Positions 27,748 through 37,528 of a stretch of DNA of 64,000 nt are shown piece by piece. Each line of letters begins with the position of its first letter. Position 1 is the first letter of the stretch. Source of the stretch: Nocardia crassostreae (GTDB lineage Bacteria > Actinomycetota > Actinomycetes > Mycobacteriales > Mycobacteriaceae); the NCBI RefSeq assembly GCF_001613405.1, contig NZ_BDCH01000028.1, positions 1 through 64,000 of the forward strand. Direction: 5' to 3'. Both the position numbers and the translations under genes were made by a program. The notes under the pieces were generated by a model. That model ran no database searches. It was not told the DNA's origin and saw only the letters and a list, made by a program, of their open reading frames with translations.

Positions 27748-27954
27748 GTGAATCGCGATATCGAAAGCCTGCTGCTCAGCCTCTTCTCGCTGGGCCTCGG
27801 CGCCGTGGCCATGGTGCTGACCACCAGCTGGGTCTGGCCGGGAATCGCCTTGGCACTGGGCGGGATCGGCTTGCTCATGGCCCTGGCGACCCCCGCCCGC
27901 GACACCCCCGCCGCAGGTCCCGAGGAACCGGATCGCTTGTATTTCCAAGGCTGA
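27748..27954 (+). CDS. Small two-helix membrane protein
   Basis: 68 residues from GTG at 27748 with GGAGAGGA 6 bases upstream. Two hydrophobic stretches (LLLSLFSLGLGAVAMVLTTS and GIALALGGIGLLMALA) separated by a short turn, then a polar tail. No family recognised. Convergent with the TmrB-like gene, whose stop begins at the next base. Confidence 0.6.
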   Translation: MNRDIESLLLSLFSLGLGAVAMVLTTSWVWPGIALALGGIGLLMALATPARDTPAAGPEEPDRLYFQG

Positions 27955-28551
27955 TCAGAAGCGGATGTGCTTGATGCCCACCCCGGCCCGCCGCAGCCGT
28001 TTCCGCAGCGGCCCATCGGTATTCGGCGTGAGCGTCAGCCCCGCCGCCGCGGCGATGCGGTCGGCGACATCGGTGATATCGATGTCATCGGTATGAATGT
28101 GCTCGGCGAACTCCGGCCGCTGCAATGCGCTCAGACAGCGGTCCACCTGATCGACAGCGAAACTCTCGTGCCGCAGCCCCCACAAACCGCGTTCCTTCAG
28201 CCGCCGCAACACCGTCTCCGGCCGGGCCAGCAAGGCGAAATGGTGAACGTCATGGCCCTTGTCACGCAGCCGCCCGACGGTTTCGGCGAAGTAGCCGGAC
28301 TCCACCACCGTCATCGGCGCGATAACCGGACCCTCGTACTTGCTCAGCACCAGATCGAGGGTCTCGTACACGCCCTGCCGCTAAGCGGGAAAGTCCTGAA
28401 AATCGGGGCGAAGCTCACGCGGAATCATCCGATGCAGCCCGAACCCCACCTCTTCCGGATCACACACGACGCTACCCGGCACCCGCCGATGCAACTCGAA
28501 CGCGGTCTGCGTCTTCCCGCCCCCGAACGGTCCATTGATCCACAAGAGCAT
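27955..28551 (-). pseudogene. TmrB-like P-loop kinase (tunicamycin-resistance family) with in-frame TAG
   Basis: ATG at 28551 opens MLLWINGPFGGGKTQTAFELHRR, whose Walker A GPFGGGKT and following helix are very close to Bacillus TmrB. The homology continues through VVCDPEEVGFGLHRMIP, VIAPMTVVESGYF, HHFALLARPETVLRRL and IHTDDIDI. A TAG at 28381-28383 interrupts the same frame at FPA-stop-RQGVYE, exactly where TmrB-like proteins have Trp (YPLWRAF in TmrB), so a TGG to TAG change is the simplest cause. Without it the protein would be 198 residues, the normal length. The GTG just downstream (28371) would make a piece lacking the P-loop. TmrB binds tunicamycin and ATP; function here is probably lost. 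Confidence 0.85.
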
Positions 28552-28646
28552 GCCCGCCACCCTAAACCCGCCCAGAGCAACCGTCGAGCAGGTAATGGCG
28601 GGGGCGACTCGCCGAGAAACACTCGCGCCAGTACCTGCTCGCCGGA

Positions 28647-29642
28647 TCAGCCGTGGGGGGAGAGGTCGGTGGGGTCGGTGTTGGCGCCGCAGAGGATGAA
28701 GGCGATGCGTTCGGTGGGGGTGGGGGTGTAGGCGGCGGTGCGGAGGGCGGCCAGGCCGGTGGCCGAGCCGTGTTCGACGGCTATGCGGTGGTGTGACCAG
28801 AGGAGTCGGCGGGTTGCGATGATGTCGGCGTCGTCGACTATTACCGAATGCACGTCGGCGGTGCGGGCCCACTCCAGGGCGGGCGGCCAGATACGGGGTG
28901 CGCCGAGGGAGTCGGCTGCTATGGAATCGATTTCGACGTCGAGGACGGAGTCGGCGGCGAGGGCGGCATGCAGGGCCTGGCTGCCCGCGGGCTCCGCGCC
29001 CACGACGCGAATGCCGAGGTGGGCGGCGGCCGCGGTAATGCCCGCGAACATGCCGCCCGCGCCGACCGCGACTACGACGGTGTCCAGGTCGGGGACGGCG
29101 TGCGTGAGATCGAGCAGGATGGTGCCCGCACCGGCGGAGGTGAGCGCATTGTTGTGCGTGTAGGGGTCGATCGCGCCGGTTTTCGTTATGAATTCGTGGG
29201 CGGCGGACTGGGCTTCGGCCTGCGTCGCACCGCCCAGCCGGACCTTCGCGCCGAACGCGCCCAGCCGCGCGACCTTGGCGGCGGGCGCGTCGGCGGCCAG
29301 GAAGACGGTGATCGGGACGCCGAATCGCTGTGCGGCCCAGGCGAATCCCAGATCGGCGTTCAATCCGGTGGAGGCGGCCAGCCCGGCGTCGGGCAGGGCG
29401 GCCGAGTCCCGCAGGGCGGCAATCAGGTTGACCGCGCCCCGCGCCTTGAACGAACCGGTGTACTGGAGGAATTCCAGGGCGAGGTACGCGTTCGCGCCGG
29501 GCAGCAGATCCTGGTCGGCCGCTATGACGGACAGCGGTCGGACGACTCCGGCAATGCGATCTGCGGCGGCCTTGACGTCGCCGTGGGTGGGGCTCGACAC
29601 CCGATGACCGTAGACGGTCGCACTGCCGGTCGCCGACGTCAC
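28647..29642 (-). CDS. PLP-dependent threonine/serine dehydratase-like enzyme
   Basis: 331 residues, tryptophan-synthase-beta fold (type II PLP). The PLP lysine is in YTGSFKARGAVN. The phosphate loop reads VGAGGMFAGI, slightly different from the common GGGGL. The usual SxGNHG substrate loop is replaced by STGLNADLGFAWAA, so the substrate may not be threonine. C-terminal regulatory (ACT) domain absent, as in catabolic forms. GTG at 29642 is 3 bases behind the DoxX stop, so the two genes form an operon. Confidence 0.75.
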   Translation of the reverse strand: MTSATGSATVYGHRVSSPTHGDVKAAADRIAGVVRPLSVIAADQDLLPGANAYLALEFLQYTGSFKARGAVNLIAALRDSAALPDAGLAASTGLNADLGFAWAAQRFGVPITVFLAADAPAAKVARLGAFGAKVRLGGATQAEAQSAAHEFITKTGAIDPYTHNNALTSAGAGTILLDLTHAVPDLDTVVVAVGAGGMFAGITAAAAHLGIRVVGAEPAGSQALHAALAADSVLDVEIDSIAADSLGAPRIWPPALEWARTADVHSVIVDDADIIATRRLLWSHHRIAVEHGSATGLAALRTAAYTPTPTERIAFILCGANTDPTDLSPHG

Positions 29643-29645
29643 CGC

Positions 29646-30155
29646 TCAGCGCCGCACCGCGGACCGCCGGAACCGCAGGGCTTGCGGCAGCGGCTTCGGA
29701 TCACGCTGCGCGGGCGCCCGCAGGCCCCAGGACGCGAGCGTCAATCCCGCGAAGACCAGCGGCCCGACCCACTTGGCCGCCGGATCGCCGACCGCGAGGT
29801 GCGACAGCGAGGCCCCGGCGTAGACGAAGAACAGTCCGGCATAGGCCCATTCCTTCAGCCGCGCGAAGCCCGGAACGACGAGCGCGCCGACCGCCGCGAC
29901 CTTGGCCGCGCCGAGGATGGAGGCGAAGTACATCGGGTACTGCAACCCGGCGAAGGTTTCCTGCACGTAGGGGATGCGCGCCAGATCCCAGTACGCGCCC
30001 ACCACGGATTCGGTGAGCACGATGCCGCTGGCGGCCAGGAAAATCGCGAAGCGCGCACGCGAACCGAGCGTCGTGCCCGCATAGCTGTTGATCAGCCGGA
30101 GAGCGCGGCCGGACGCATCGACGGTGGCGGGTGAGAGGGGAGCGGTGGTGGTCAT
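29646..30155 (-). CDS. DoxX-like membrane protein
   Basis: 169 residues, four hydrophobic helices with AIFLAASGIVLTESVVGAYWDL, IPYVQETFAGLQYPMYFASILGAAKVAAVGAL and LKEWAYAGLFFVYAGA, the pattern of DoxX-like (PF13564) inner-membrane proteins. ATG at 30155 with AAGGA 8 bases upstream. Divergent from the AfsR-like gene over a roughly 210-base gap that holds both promoters but no element I could define. Function unknown, possibly redox-related as in other DoxX proteins. Confidence 0.75.
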   Translation of the reverse strand: MTTTAPLSPATVDASGRALRLINSYAGTTLGSRARFAIFLAASGIVLTESVVGAYWDLARIPYVQETFAGLQYPMYFASILGAAKVAAVGALVVPGFARLKEWAYAGLFFVYAGASLSHLAVGDPAAKWVGPLVFAGLTLASWGLRAPAQRDPKPLPQALRFRRSAVRR

Positions 30156-30369
30156 GGCGAATTCCTTCGAGTCGAGCTGGTTTCGGTGGGTGGCCGCCCG
30201 GTACCACTACGACGGAGCGGAGCGGGCGACTGTGACATGCGTTGCACTCCCGCCCCGGTCGCCGGTTCCGGCGGCCGCGAGTGGATTTCCTCGCATGCCG
30301 ACTACTCTGTGCGCCCCGCTTGATAGATTCGCGATGCCTCCGCTGTGGGTGCTCGATGGAGGTTCGACG

Positions 30370-33300
30370 TTGGTGCGGTTCAAGGTGCTCGGCCCGGTCG
30401 AGATCGAAGCCGACGGCCGCCCGCTGCCGGGAACGGCTCCCCGCCACCGCGCGGTTCTGGCCTATCTGCTGCTCAATGCCGGACAGGTCCTGAGCGCCGA
30501 CCGCATTATCGACGCGATCTGGGGTCTCGATGCCCCCGGTACCGCTCGCTCCCAGATCCACGCCGCCATTACCGCTATCCGCCGGGCGCTGCGCCGGGCC
30601 GAGGCCGACGACGTTCTCGAAACACGGGGTGCGGCAGGCTATGTGCTGCGCATTCAGCCGGACCGGCTCGATCTCGCAGAGTTTGGCGACCTGGTCGCGC
30701 GCGCCCAGGCGACCGCGGCGCACGATCCCGCCGTCGCCGTCGAAACACTGCGCGCGGCCTCGGCCCTGTGGCACGGCGAACCCCTCGCCGACGTGAGCGC
30801 CGACTACGTACCGGGCGCCCGAATCCGGCTCACCGAGAAGCGGCTGACCGCTCTCGAGCGCCTCCTCGAACTCGAATTGGCGCTGGGCAGAAATGATCTC
30901 GTCCTGGACGAGCTGACGGCCCACGCCACCGAACACCCCCTCCGAGAACGCCTGCACGCCCACCTGGTCCTCGCGCTGCACCGCGCCGGTCGTCAAGCCG
31001 ACGCCCTCGCGGCCGCCCGCCGCTTCCGCACCACCCTCGCCGAATCCCAGGGCCTGGATCCCAGTCGCGCCTTCCTCACCCTGGAACAGGCGGTACTTCG
31101 GGACGACCCCGTCCTCGCCGCCCCGATCCCGGCCCCGCACCGGTCGACCGCACCGCCGAATACCTCCGCCGTTCCGCAACGTTCGGCCGCGTCCCGGTCA
31201 GGCGCGGCGGGGCCGACCGCCGCCATGGCGCGGGAAGCGGCCGTGCCTCGGCTCGCCGCGGAATCTCGAGGCGTCGCAGCCGAGTCCGTGGGCGAGCACG
31301 GAGCCGGGCCGAAGGCGATCGCCGGGGTGGAACGAGAAGGCGGCGCGCCGCCGGAGGAGGCGAGCGCGGTGGTGCTCGCGGGCGTGGAGTCGCGGGATGT
31401 CGCACCTGCGGCCGGGGGCGGGGTCGGGCCCCGGGCAGTCGCCGCGGAATCGATCGATGCCGCACCGCGCAGCGTCGATCCACGTGGGGCGGGTGCGCCG
31501 CTGCCGCGGACGAACGCCGTGCGGTCCGCGCGGGCGACATCCGCTGGCGGCGTCTTCGCGCGGGAGTCGCGTGAATCCGATCCGGAGTTCGGCGTCGGGG
31601 CGCCTCCGCGGCCGGACTTCCTGCCGTACGACGTCCCCGACTTCGCCGGGCGCGGTGCCGAACTCGATCAACTCCTGGGCGACGCCGGGGCCGCGACAGT
31701 CGTGGTGATCGACGGCATGGCGGGGATCGGCAAGACCAGCTTGGCGATTCATACTGCGCATCGGGTGGCGGAGCGTTTTCCCGATGGGCGGCTTTTCGTC
31801 GATTTGCAGGGGCATACGCCGGGGAGCTCGCCGGTCAGCGCCGCAGCGGTGCTGGAGATTCTGTTGCGGCAGTTGGGGATTGCCGCCGACCGCATTCCGC
31901 AGGATGCGGTGGAGCGGGCGGCGTTGTGGCGGGCGGAGCTGGCGAGCCGGGCCGTGGTCGCGGTGCTGGACAATGCCGCCGATGCCGAGCAGGTCCGGCC
32001 ATTGCTGCCCGGGGCGTCGCGCAGCCTGCTGCTGGTGACGAGTCGGCGGCGGCTGATCGATCTGGATGGGGCGCGGGCGGTGTCGGTGGAGTTGCTGCCC
32101 GCCGAGGATGCCGTCGAGTTGTTCGGCCGGATCGTGGGGGCGCGGGCGCGGGCCGAGCCGGTCGCGGTGCTGGATGTATTGCAGCTGTGCGGTTTTCTGC
32201 CGCTGGCCGTCCGGATCGCGGCGGCGCGGTTGCAGCATCGCCCCCGGTGGAGTGTGGAGTATCTGGCGGGGCGGCTGCGGGACGAGCGGCGCAAGCTGGC
32301 GGAGCTCGCCACCGCGGACCGAGGCGTGGCGGCGGCGTTCACGGTGTCCTACGAGCAGCTCACGCCCGAGCAGCAGCGGATGTTCCGGCTGTTCGGCCTG
32401 CACCCGGGACGGGATGTGGATCCGCACGCGGCGGCGGCGCTGGCGGGCGTCTCCTATTACGAGGCCGAGGATCTGCTCGAGGACCTCCTCGACGCGCACA
32501 TGCTGATTCAGCACGAACCCGGCCGCTACACCTGCCACGACCTGCTGCGCGAGTATGCCCGCGGCACCGTCGGCGAGGTCGAGCCCGCCGCGGATCGGCA
32601 GGCCGCCACCACCCGGCTGTTCGAGCATTATCTGCACCACGCCCGCGCCGCGGTGGACCGGCTGTTCCCCTACGGCGCCGCGCAACGTCCACTCTTGCCC
32701 GCCCCTGTGGTGCCGGTCCGCCCCTTCCCCGACGATGAGAGCGCCGCCGCCTGGCTCGACGCCGAGCGCGAGAACCTGATCACCGCGGCGGCCGCCGCCG
32801 AACGCTGCGAATGGCCGTTCCGGGTCGGCGAATTGGCCGCCACCCTGCGCCCCTACCTGGACGGCAACTCCCGGCACGCCGACGCGCTGACCCCGCACAA
32901 CGCCGCCCTGCGGGTGGCCCGCACCCTGGCCGATCCCGCCGCCGAAGCCCGCGCCCTCACCGACCTCGGCTGGACCGCTTGGCGCAGCGGCGATTACGCC
33001 GGGGCCGAACGCTGGTCCGCCGCGGCCGTCACCCTGTGCCGGGAGATCGGCGACGGCTACGAGGAGGCCCGAGCCCTCAACACCCTCGGCAATGTCGCCC
33101 TGCGCCGCCGCGATCACGACAGCGCCGCAACGTATTTCGCCGTCGCCCTCACCCTGGCCCAAACCGTCGGAAACCGCGTCGGCGAGGCCCACGTACTGGG
33201 CAATCTGGGCAAGGTGTTCGACCAGTCCGGCCGATTCGCCGACGCCGAAGACCACCTGACCCGCGCCCTGTCCCTGCACCGCGAACTCGGCAACCGGCGC

Positions 33301-33741
33301 GGGGAAGCCCTGGTCTTCAACTACCTCGGCTCGGCCTACCGCCGCGCGGGCGACCACCGGCGCGCCCGCGACCACCACCACCGCGCCGCCCAGCTCTACA
33401 CGGAACTCGGAAACCCCAGTGACCGCGCCGCATCCCTCAACGGCCTAGGCGAAACCGCCCGCGCGGCAGGCGATCCCGCCCGCGCCCTGACCGAACACGG
33501 CGAAGCCCTGCGCCTGGCCGAGGAAACCGCCAATCACCCGGAACTGGCCCGCGCCCACGACGGCATGGCCCGCGCCGAATTCGACCGCGGCAACCTACCC
33601 GCCGCCCGCACCCACGCCGAAGCCGCCCTCACCCGCTACCAGCACCTCGAAGTCCCCGACGCCGACGACATCCGCGCCTTCCTCGACCCGCTCACCGCCG
33701 GTCTCAGGACTCCAAAAGAATCGTCACCGGACCATCATTGA
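30370..33741 (+). CDS. AfsR/SARP-family regulator (wHTH-BTAD-NB-ARC-TPR)
   Basis: 1,123 residues from TTG at 30370 (GGAGG 7 bases upstream; GTG at 30373 is an alternative). Order: OmpR-type winged helix (FKVLGPVEIEADGRPLPGTA, about 1-95), bacterial transcriptional activator domain (about 95-240, ending SRAFLTLEQAVL), a 170-residue low-complexity Ala/Gly/Arg linker, an NB-ARC ATPase with Walker A GMAGIGKTS (449-457), then tetratricopeptide repeats to the end (for example GDYAGAERWSAAAVTLCREIGD). Same layout as Streptomyces AfsR, which activates secondary-metabolite genes after ATP binding. It could control the nearby NRPS or the ESX locus, but no target is visible. The 3' end overlaps the convergent dtd gene by 38 bases. 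Confidence 0.9.
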   Translation: MVRFKVLGPVEIEADGRPLPGTAPRHRAVLAYLLLNAGQVLSADRIIDAIWGLDAPGTARSQIHAAITAIRRALRRAEADDVLETRGAAGYVLRIQPDRLDLAEFGDLVARAQATAAHDPAVAVETLRAASALWHGEPLADVSADYVPGARIRLTEKRLTALERLLELELALGRNDLVLDELTAHATEHPLRERLHAHLVLALHRAGRQADALAAARRFRTTLAESQGLDPSRAFLTLEQAVLRDDPVLAAPIPAPHRSTAPPNTSAVPQRSAASRSGAAGPTAAMAREAAVPRLAAESRGVAAESVGEHGAGPKAIAGVEREGGAPPEEASAVVLAGVESRDVAPAAGGGVGPRAVAAESIDAAPRSVDPRGAGAPLPRTNAVRSARATSAGGVFARESRESDPEFGVGAPPRPDFLPYDVPDFAGRGAELDQLLGDAGAATVVVIDGMAGIGKTSLAIHTAHRVAERFPDGRLFVDLQGHTPGSSPVSAAAVLEILLRQLGIAADRIPQDAVERAALWRAELASRAVVAVLDNAADAEQVRPLLPGASRSLLLVTSRRRLIDLDGARAVSVELLPAEDAVELFGRIVGARARAEPVAVLDVLQLCGFLPLAVRIAAARLQHRPRWSVEYLAGRLRDERRKLAELATADRGVAAAFTVSYEQLTPEQQRMFRLFGLHPGRDVDPHAAAALAGVSYYEAEDLLEDLLDAHMLIQHEPGRYTCHDLLREYARGTVGEVEPAADRQAATTRLFEHYLHHARAAVDRLFPYGAAQRPLLPAPVVPVRPFPDDESAAAWLDAERENLITAAAAAERCEWPFRVGELAATLRPYLDGNSRHADALTPHNAALRVARTLADPAAEARALTDLGWTAWRSGDYAGAERWSAAAVTLCREIGDGYEEARALNTLGNVALRRRDHDSAATYFAVALTLAQTVGNRVGEAHVLGNLGKVFDQSGRFADAEDHLTRALSLHRELGNRRGEALVFNYLGSAYRRAGDHRRARDHHHRAAQLYTELGNPSDRAASLNGLGETARAAGDPARALTEHGEALRLAEETANHPELARAHDGMARAEFDRGNLPAARTHAEAALTRYQHLEVPDADDIRAFLDPLTAGLRTPKESSPDHH

Positions 33742-34158
33742 CCAGTTCGACCTGCATATGCGCCCCGAACCGCCCGGTCGCCACCGTCGCCCCGAGTTCC
33801 CGCAGCGCCGCCGCGAACGCATCCACCAGCGGCTCCGCCACCGCCCCGGCGCCGCCGCCGACCAGGACGGCCGCCGCCCCTTCGCAGTATCGGCATACAG
33901 CGTGAACTGACTGACCACCAGAATCGGCGCACCCAAATCCGCCGCGGATCGTTCACCCTCGAGAATCCGCAGCCGAAACAGCTTGTCCGCCATGGCCTTC
34001 GCGGTGGCCTCGGTATCACTGTGGGTGACTCCCACCAGCGCGACCAGCCCCTGCGGCGCCCCGTGCGCCGCCGGATCGATCAGCCCGACCACCTCACCGT
34101 CCACCGTCACTTGCGCCGACCCGACCCGCTGCACCAGTACTCGCACGGTCCCGATCAT
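33704..34158 (-). pseudogene. dtd: D-aminoacyl-tRNA deacylase, frameshifted
   Basis: The N-terminal part (VRVLVQRVGSAQVTVDGEVVG, then LVVSQFTLYADTAKGRRPSW) is unmistakable Dtd with its SQFTLYA active-site motif. After SAAAPG the frame leaves homology; a one-base shift at the GGGG run (33844-33847 on the plus strand has four C where five are needed) restores EPLVDAFAAALRELG, TGRFGAHMQVELVNDGPVT and the stop at 33704-33706. The missing base removes the Gly-cisPro NDGP motif from the translated product, so the enzyme as written would be inactive. Dtd hydrolyses D-aminoacyl-tRNA and is normally conserved; a homopolymer sequencing error should be excluded first. Start GTG 34146 or ATG 34158. Confidence 0.85.
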
Positions 34159-34269
34159 CGCAGACCCCACATTCGCCGAAAGATGTACATCCTCCGAACT
34201 AGCATTGACAGCGAACTTAGAGCTAACGAGTGATGCGCCGAAGCACACCCCATTCCTAGGCTCGAACCC

Positions 34270-34551
34270 ATGACGACAACGACCCTGGCCTCAGCAGCCA
34301 CCCTGGCCGCCGGAACCGCCGAGACCGCAGGCTCCATAGCTCTCGCCGCAGGGCTGATCGCCATCGCGGTCGCGGGCATCGTACTGTTCATCGCCGCCGT
34401 GGTGAGCGTCCTCCGCTCCCGCACCTACCAGCCCGGCGGCAAGGCCGTCTGGATCCTGTTGATCCTGGTCTTCCCGGTCCTGGCCCCGATCGTGTGGTTC
34501 ATCTGGGCCCGCAACTCCACCATCATGAGCCCGCCGCCGTCGGCCGCCTGA
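34270..34551 (+). CDS. Small membrane protein with PLDc_N-like C-terminal part
   Basis: 93 residues, two transmembrane helices. The second (KAVWILLILVFPVLAPIVWFIWARN) has the conserved FP...GPIiWf pattern of the phospholipase D N-terminal membrane domain family (PF13396). Stand-alone proteins of this kind have no known activity. ATG at 34270; no good ribosome site, and it may be leaderless. Confidence 0.65.
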   Translation: MTTTTLASAATLAAGTAETAGSIALAAGLIAIAVAGIVLFIAAVVSVLRSRTYQPGGKAVWILLILVFPVLAPIVWFIWARNSTIMSPPPSAA

Positions 34552-34681
34552 GCAACGAACGGGCAAGGCGCATCCAGCCCCGATCCCGAGAGGGAATCGA
34601 ATTTCCTTGCGCGCCATAGTCGGTTCACGTTAGTAGTCTGTGCTGGCAGGGAGAAGCGAACAGGTGGAGCGACAGTAACCG

Positions 34682-36570
34682 ATGGCACCTACAGATCAGC
34701 CAAAATGGGGCAGCGACCTTAAGACTCAGATCGCTGGGCAGCAACTACAGTTCGAGCCCAGGGACGCGGCAACGGGCATGCACGCCGCGGCGGATCTGGC
34801 GCGTGCGATGCGCGGTTTCAAGGACGCGGTGACCAATGCGAACCTCAACAACCTCCCGGCGCTGGGCAATCTGCCGTCCGGCACGGCGCTGCAGTCGGCA
34901 TTGAGCCGCCGCGGGACCGAATTGCTGACCGCTTTCGACGGCCACATCGAGATCCTCACCGCCATGGTGGATACCTTTCGCGCCGCCGGTGAGGCGTACA
35001 AGATCGTGGACGGCACCTCGAAAGAGCAGTTCGTCCGGACCAAGAACGCGATCGGCGCGCTGGGCGACATCAAGATTCAGCCCGGTTCCGCCGATGTCGG
35101 GTTCAAGCCGCCGAACCGGGTTCCCGGCGTCGGCCTGCCCGGACCCTATGAAGACGATCTCTCGGGGAATCTGAAGAAGTTCCGCGACAATAAGGACAAG
35201 GCCAAGGACAGCGTCTTCATCCGGTGGGAGAACAAGGATGAGATGGACTGGGACGAGCTCATCAGCCTCGGAAAGTCCATCAACGCCTCGCCCTACCTAT
35301 GGGCGGGCGAGGACTGGAAGACGCTGGCCGACAAGGTGAACACGCGCGTCGGCGACTACGTCACCAAGATCGAAGGGCTCAGCAACAGCTGGATCGGCGC
35401 CGGTTCCGAAGGCGCCCGCGCGGCCGTCCGCAAGTACGGCAATGATCTGACGCCGCTGATCGACACCATGAAGTACACCGGTGAGGTCCTCGATTTCGTC
35501 GCGCACTGGATGGTCTCGACCAAGAACTCCATGCCGGAGAAGAAAGAGGACAAACTCTGCACCGACGACCTGGGCAACTACCGCCGGTACTTCGAGCGCG
35601 ACTACGTCACCAACGGTAAGGACACCCAGGGGATTCTGCCGATCATCGCGCAGCCGCCCTTCGACAAGCCGAAGCCGGTCGATCCGCCGAAGGAGCCCGA
35701 GAAGAAGCCGGATCCGGAGAAGAAGCCGGACGACAACAACAAGAACCCGGGCGGTAATCAGAACCCGGGCGGCAACAAGAATCCGGGCGGCCAGAATCCG
35801 GGTGGGCAGAATCCTGGCGGTCAGAAGCCGAATATTCCCGACCCGAACAAGCCCAATGTTCCGGATCCGAACAAGCCCAATGTTCCGGATCCGAACAAGC
35901 CCAATGTTCCCGACCCGAACAAGCCCGGCGGTCAAACCCCGGTGGCCAGAATCCGGGCGGCCAGAATCCAGGCGGTCAGAACCAGAACGGCCAGAACAAC
36001 AACAGCCAGAACGCGTCGCAGATCGTCAGCGCTCTGGCCAGCCTGATCCAGGCCGCCACCACCGGTATCTCGACCATCGCCCAATCCCTGCCCGGCATTC
36101 TGCAACAGCTCGACGCCATGCTCGAGCAAGGAAAGACGGAGGAGCTCGCGAAGCTGCTCGGTGTGCCCGAGGACAAGGTGGTTTCGGCGCTCGCGGAGGT
36201 CGAGAAATCACCGGAGAAGCTGACCCAGCTGGGCGAGCTGCTCGGTGTGACGACGCCGCAGGAGCCCGCCGTGGTCAGTGCGGGGCTGCCCGCCGAAGAG
36301 GGCACGCCTGCCGGTGTGGTCGTCCCGACGCCCGCGGCGGGGCAGGTCACCTCGCAGCCGTCCATGCTGACCAACCTGTTCGCCCGGGCGGGACTGGACG
36401 AGTCCATCACCAATCCGCTGGCGAGTGTGGCGTCCGCCGTCACCGCGGGCGCGGTCACCGGCGAGAGCACCGCTGGCGCCGACCGTCCGTTCGGCGCAGC
36501 CGAATTCGTGGAGACCATCGCCCGTGCCCAGGGCGCTCCGGCCGAGGCGGATCCGGTGACCGAGGCATGA
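34682..36570 (+). pseudogene. ESX-type secreted substrate (WXG100-superfamily head, repeat-rich tail), frameshifted
   Basis: ATG at 34682. Residues 1-310 are helical with two WXG-like segments (FDGHIEILTAMVDTFRAAGEAY; DWKTLADKVNTRVGDYVTKIEGLSNSWIGAGSEGARAAV), resembling ESX substrates and the paralogue at 54406. Then come acidic KPD repeats, NPGGQ repeats and NVPDPNKP repeats (about 35730-35930). At about 35935 CAGAA is shortened to CAAA, changing frame; the other frame carries on with NPGGQ repeats and a 190-residue Ala/Leu/Val-rich helical tail to the TGA at 36570. As written the product stops at 36046. The true stop overlaps the espG ATG, which supports the restored reading. It is presumably exported with help from EspG. 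Confidence 0.75.
35730..35932 (+). repeat. NPGGQ and NVPDPNKP coding repeats
   Basis: Short in-frame repeats: about six 5-7-residue NPGG(Q/N) units followed by four 8-residue (N)(V/I)PDPNKP units with nearly identical 24-base DNA. The frameshift at about 35935 lies just beyond this tract, so replication slippage is a plausible cause. Confidence 0.8.
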
Positions 36571-37358
36571 GATGGGAACTCACCGCCGACGAGTTCAAGG
36601 CCCTGTGCAACCGCTACGCGGACGGGGCCATGCCGCCGCCGCTCACCTACACCAGTCGTACTCGCTATCTCGACGACTTCGAGCATGAGCTCGCGGCCTT
36701 GGAGGTGGGGCTCCGGGATCGGATGGACAGCGGTCTCGCCGCGGCCTTCGAGACGATCGCCCATCCGGAAGTGGCCGTCTACTCGTCCACCTGGTGCGAT
36801 ACCGACACTGACAATCCCGAGAAGCGCACGCGCGTGCACGGCGCGCGCCGGGGCTGGAGCGCGGTGATGATCACCCAGAAACCGGGTGAAACCATTTACC
36901 ACAGCAACGGATACACGCTGACCGAATGCGAGCCGGACGCCCTGCCCGCGCTCATTGTCCAGCAGTTGCCGGATACGCAGGCGGGCAGTGCCGCGCCGGT
37001 GCCGATCGTCTTCGAACCGCCGGAGCGCGATCCCTACGAGGTCCGGCAGATGCTGGCCTTCGACTCCTTCGATGACACGGCCGAAATGCAGGGCCAGACC
37101 TTCTGGGCCAGGCCCGCCGAGTGGACCGGCTTCATCCGGGTGCGGCAGTGCCGTTCGATCTACGGTCCGCGCGGCGTCCTGGAGGCGAGCATGATGTGGC
37201 GTGATCTCCCCGGGGACGGCCGATATCTCATCGATCTGGACGAGCCCGAGACCCGTGCGATCGGCGCGGGCCCGGAGCGGCTCGCGAAGCGCCTCGGGCA
37301 GAGCGTCGACCGGGTGCTGCGGCACATGGAGGAGCGTGGGGAAGAGCTGGTGATGTGA
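36567..37358 (+). CDS. espG: ESX secretion-associated chaperone EspG family
   Basis: 263 residues. The opening WELTADEFKALCNRYADGAMPPPL, the central YHSNGYTLTECEPDALPALIVQQLP and the late GPRGVLEASMMWRDLPGDGRYLI with ERLAKRLGQSVDRVL match the EspG fold (PF14011), cytosolic chaperones that bind PE/PPE-type ESX substrates and deliver them to the secretion machine. The ATG overlaps the stop of the upstream substrate gene (ATGA), so the pair is translationally coupled, pointing to that substrate as its client. Intact. Confidence 0.85.
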   Translation: MRWELTADEFKALCNRYADGAMPPPLTYTSRTRYLDDFEHELAALEVGLRDRMDSGLAAAFETIAHPEVAVYSSTWCDTDTDNPEKRTRVHGARRGWSAVMITQKPGETIYHSNGYTLTECEPDALPALIVQQLPDTQAGSAAPVPIVFEPPERDPYEVRQMLAFDSFDDTAEMQGQTFWARPAEWTGFIRVRQCRSIYGPRGVLEASMMWRDLPGDGRYLIDLDEPETRAIGAGPERLAKRLGQSVDRVLRHMEERGEELVM

Positions 37359-37528
37359 CGAATTCGGGCGGGGCACACCGTGCTCCGCCCGAATCGCCAC
37401 TCTCCGTTAATGTTCCGTCAACGGAGTGGTCGACCAAACCTGGCAGTGTCACTATGCGATCGGTTCGATCTTGTCGAAACGGTTTGCTGGATAGCAGTAT
37501 CCGCATGTGCGCTGGAGGTGATGACCAG

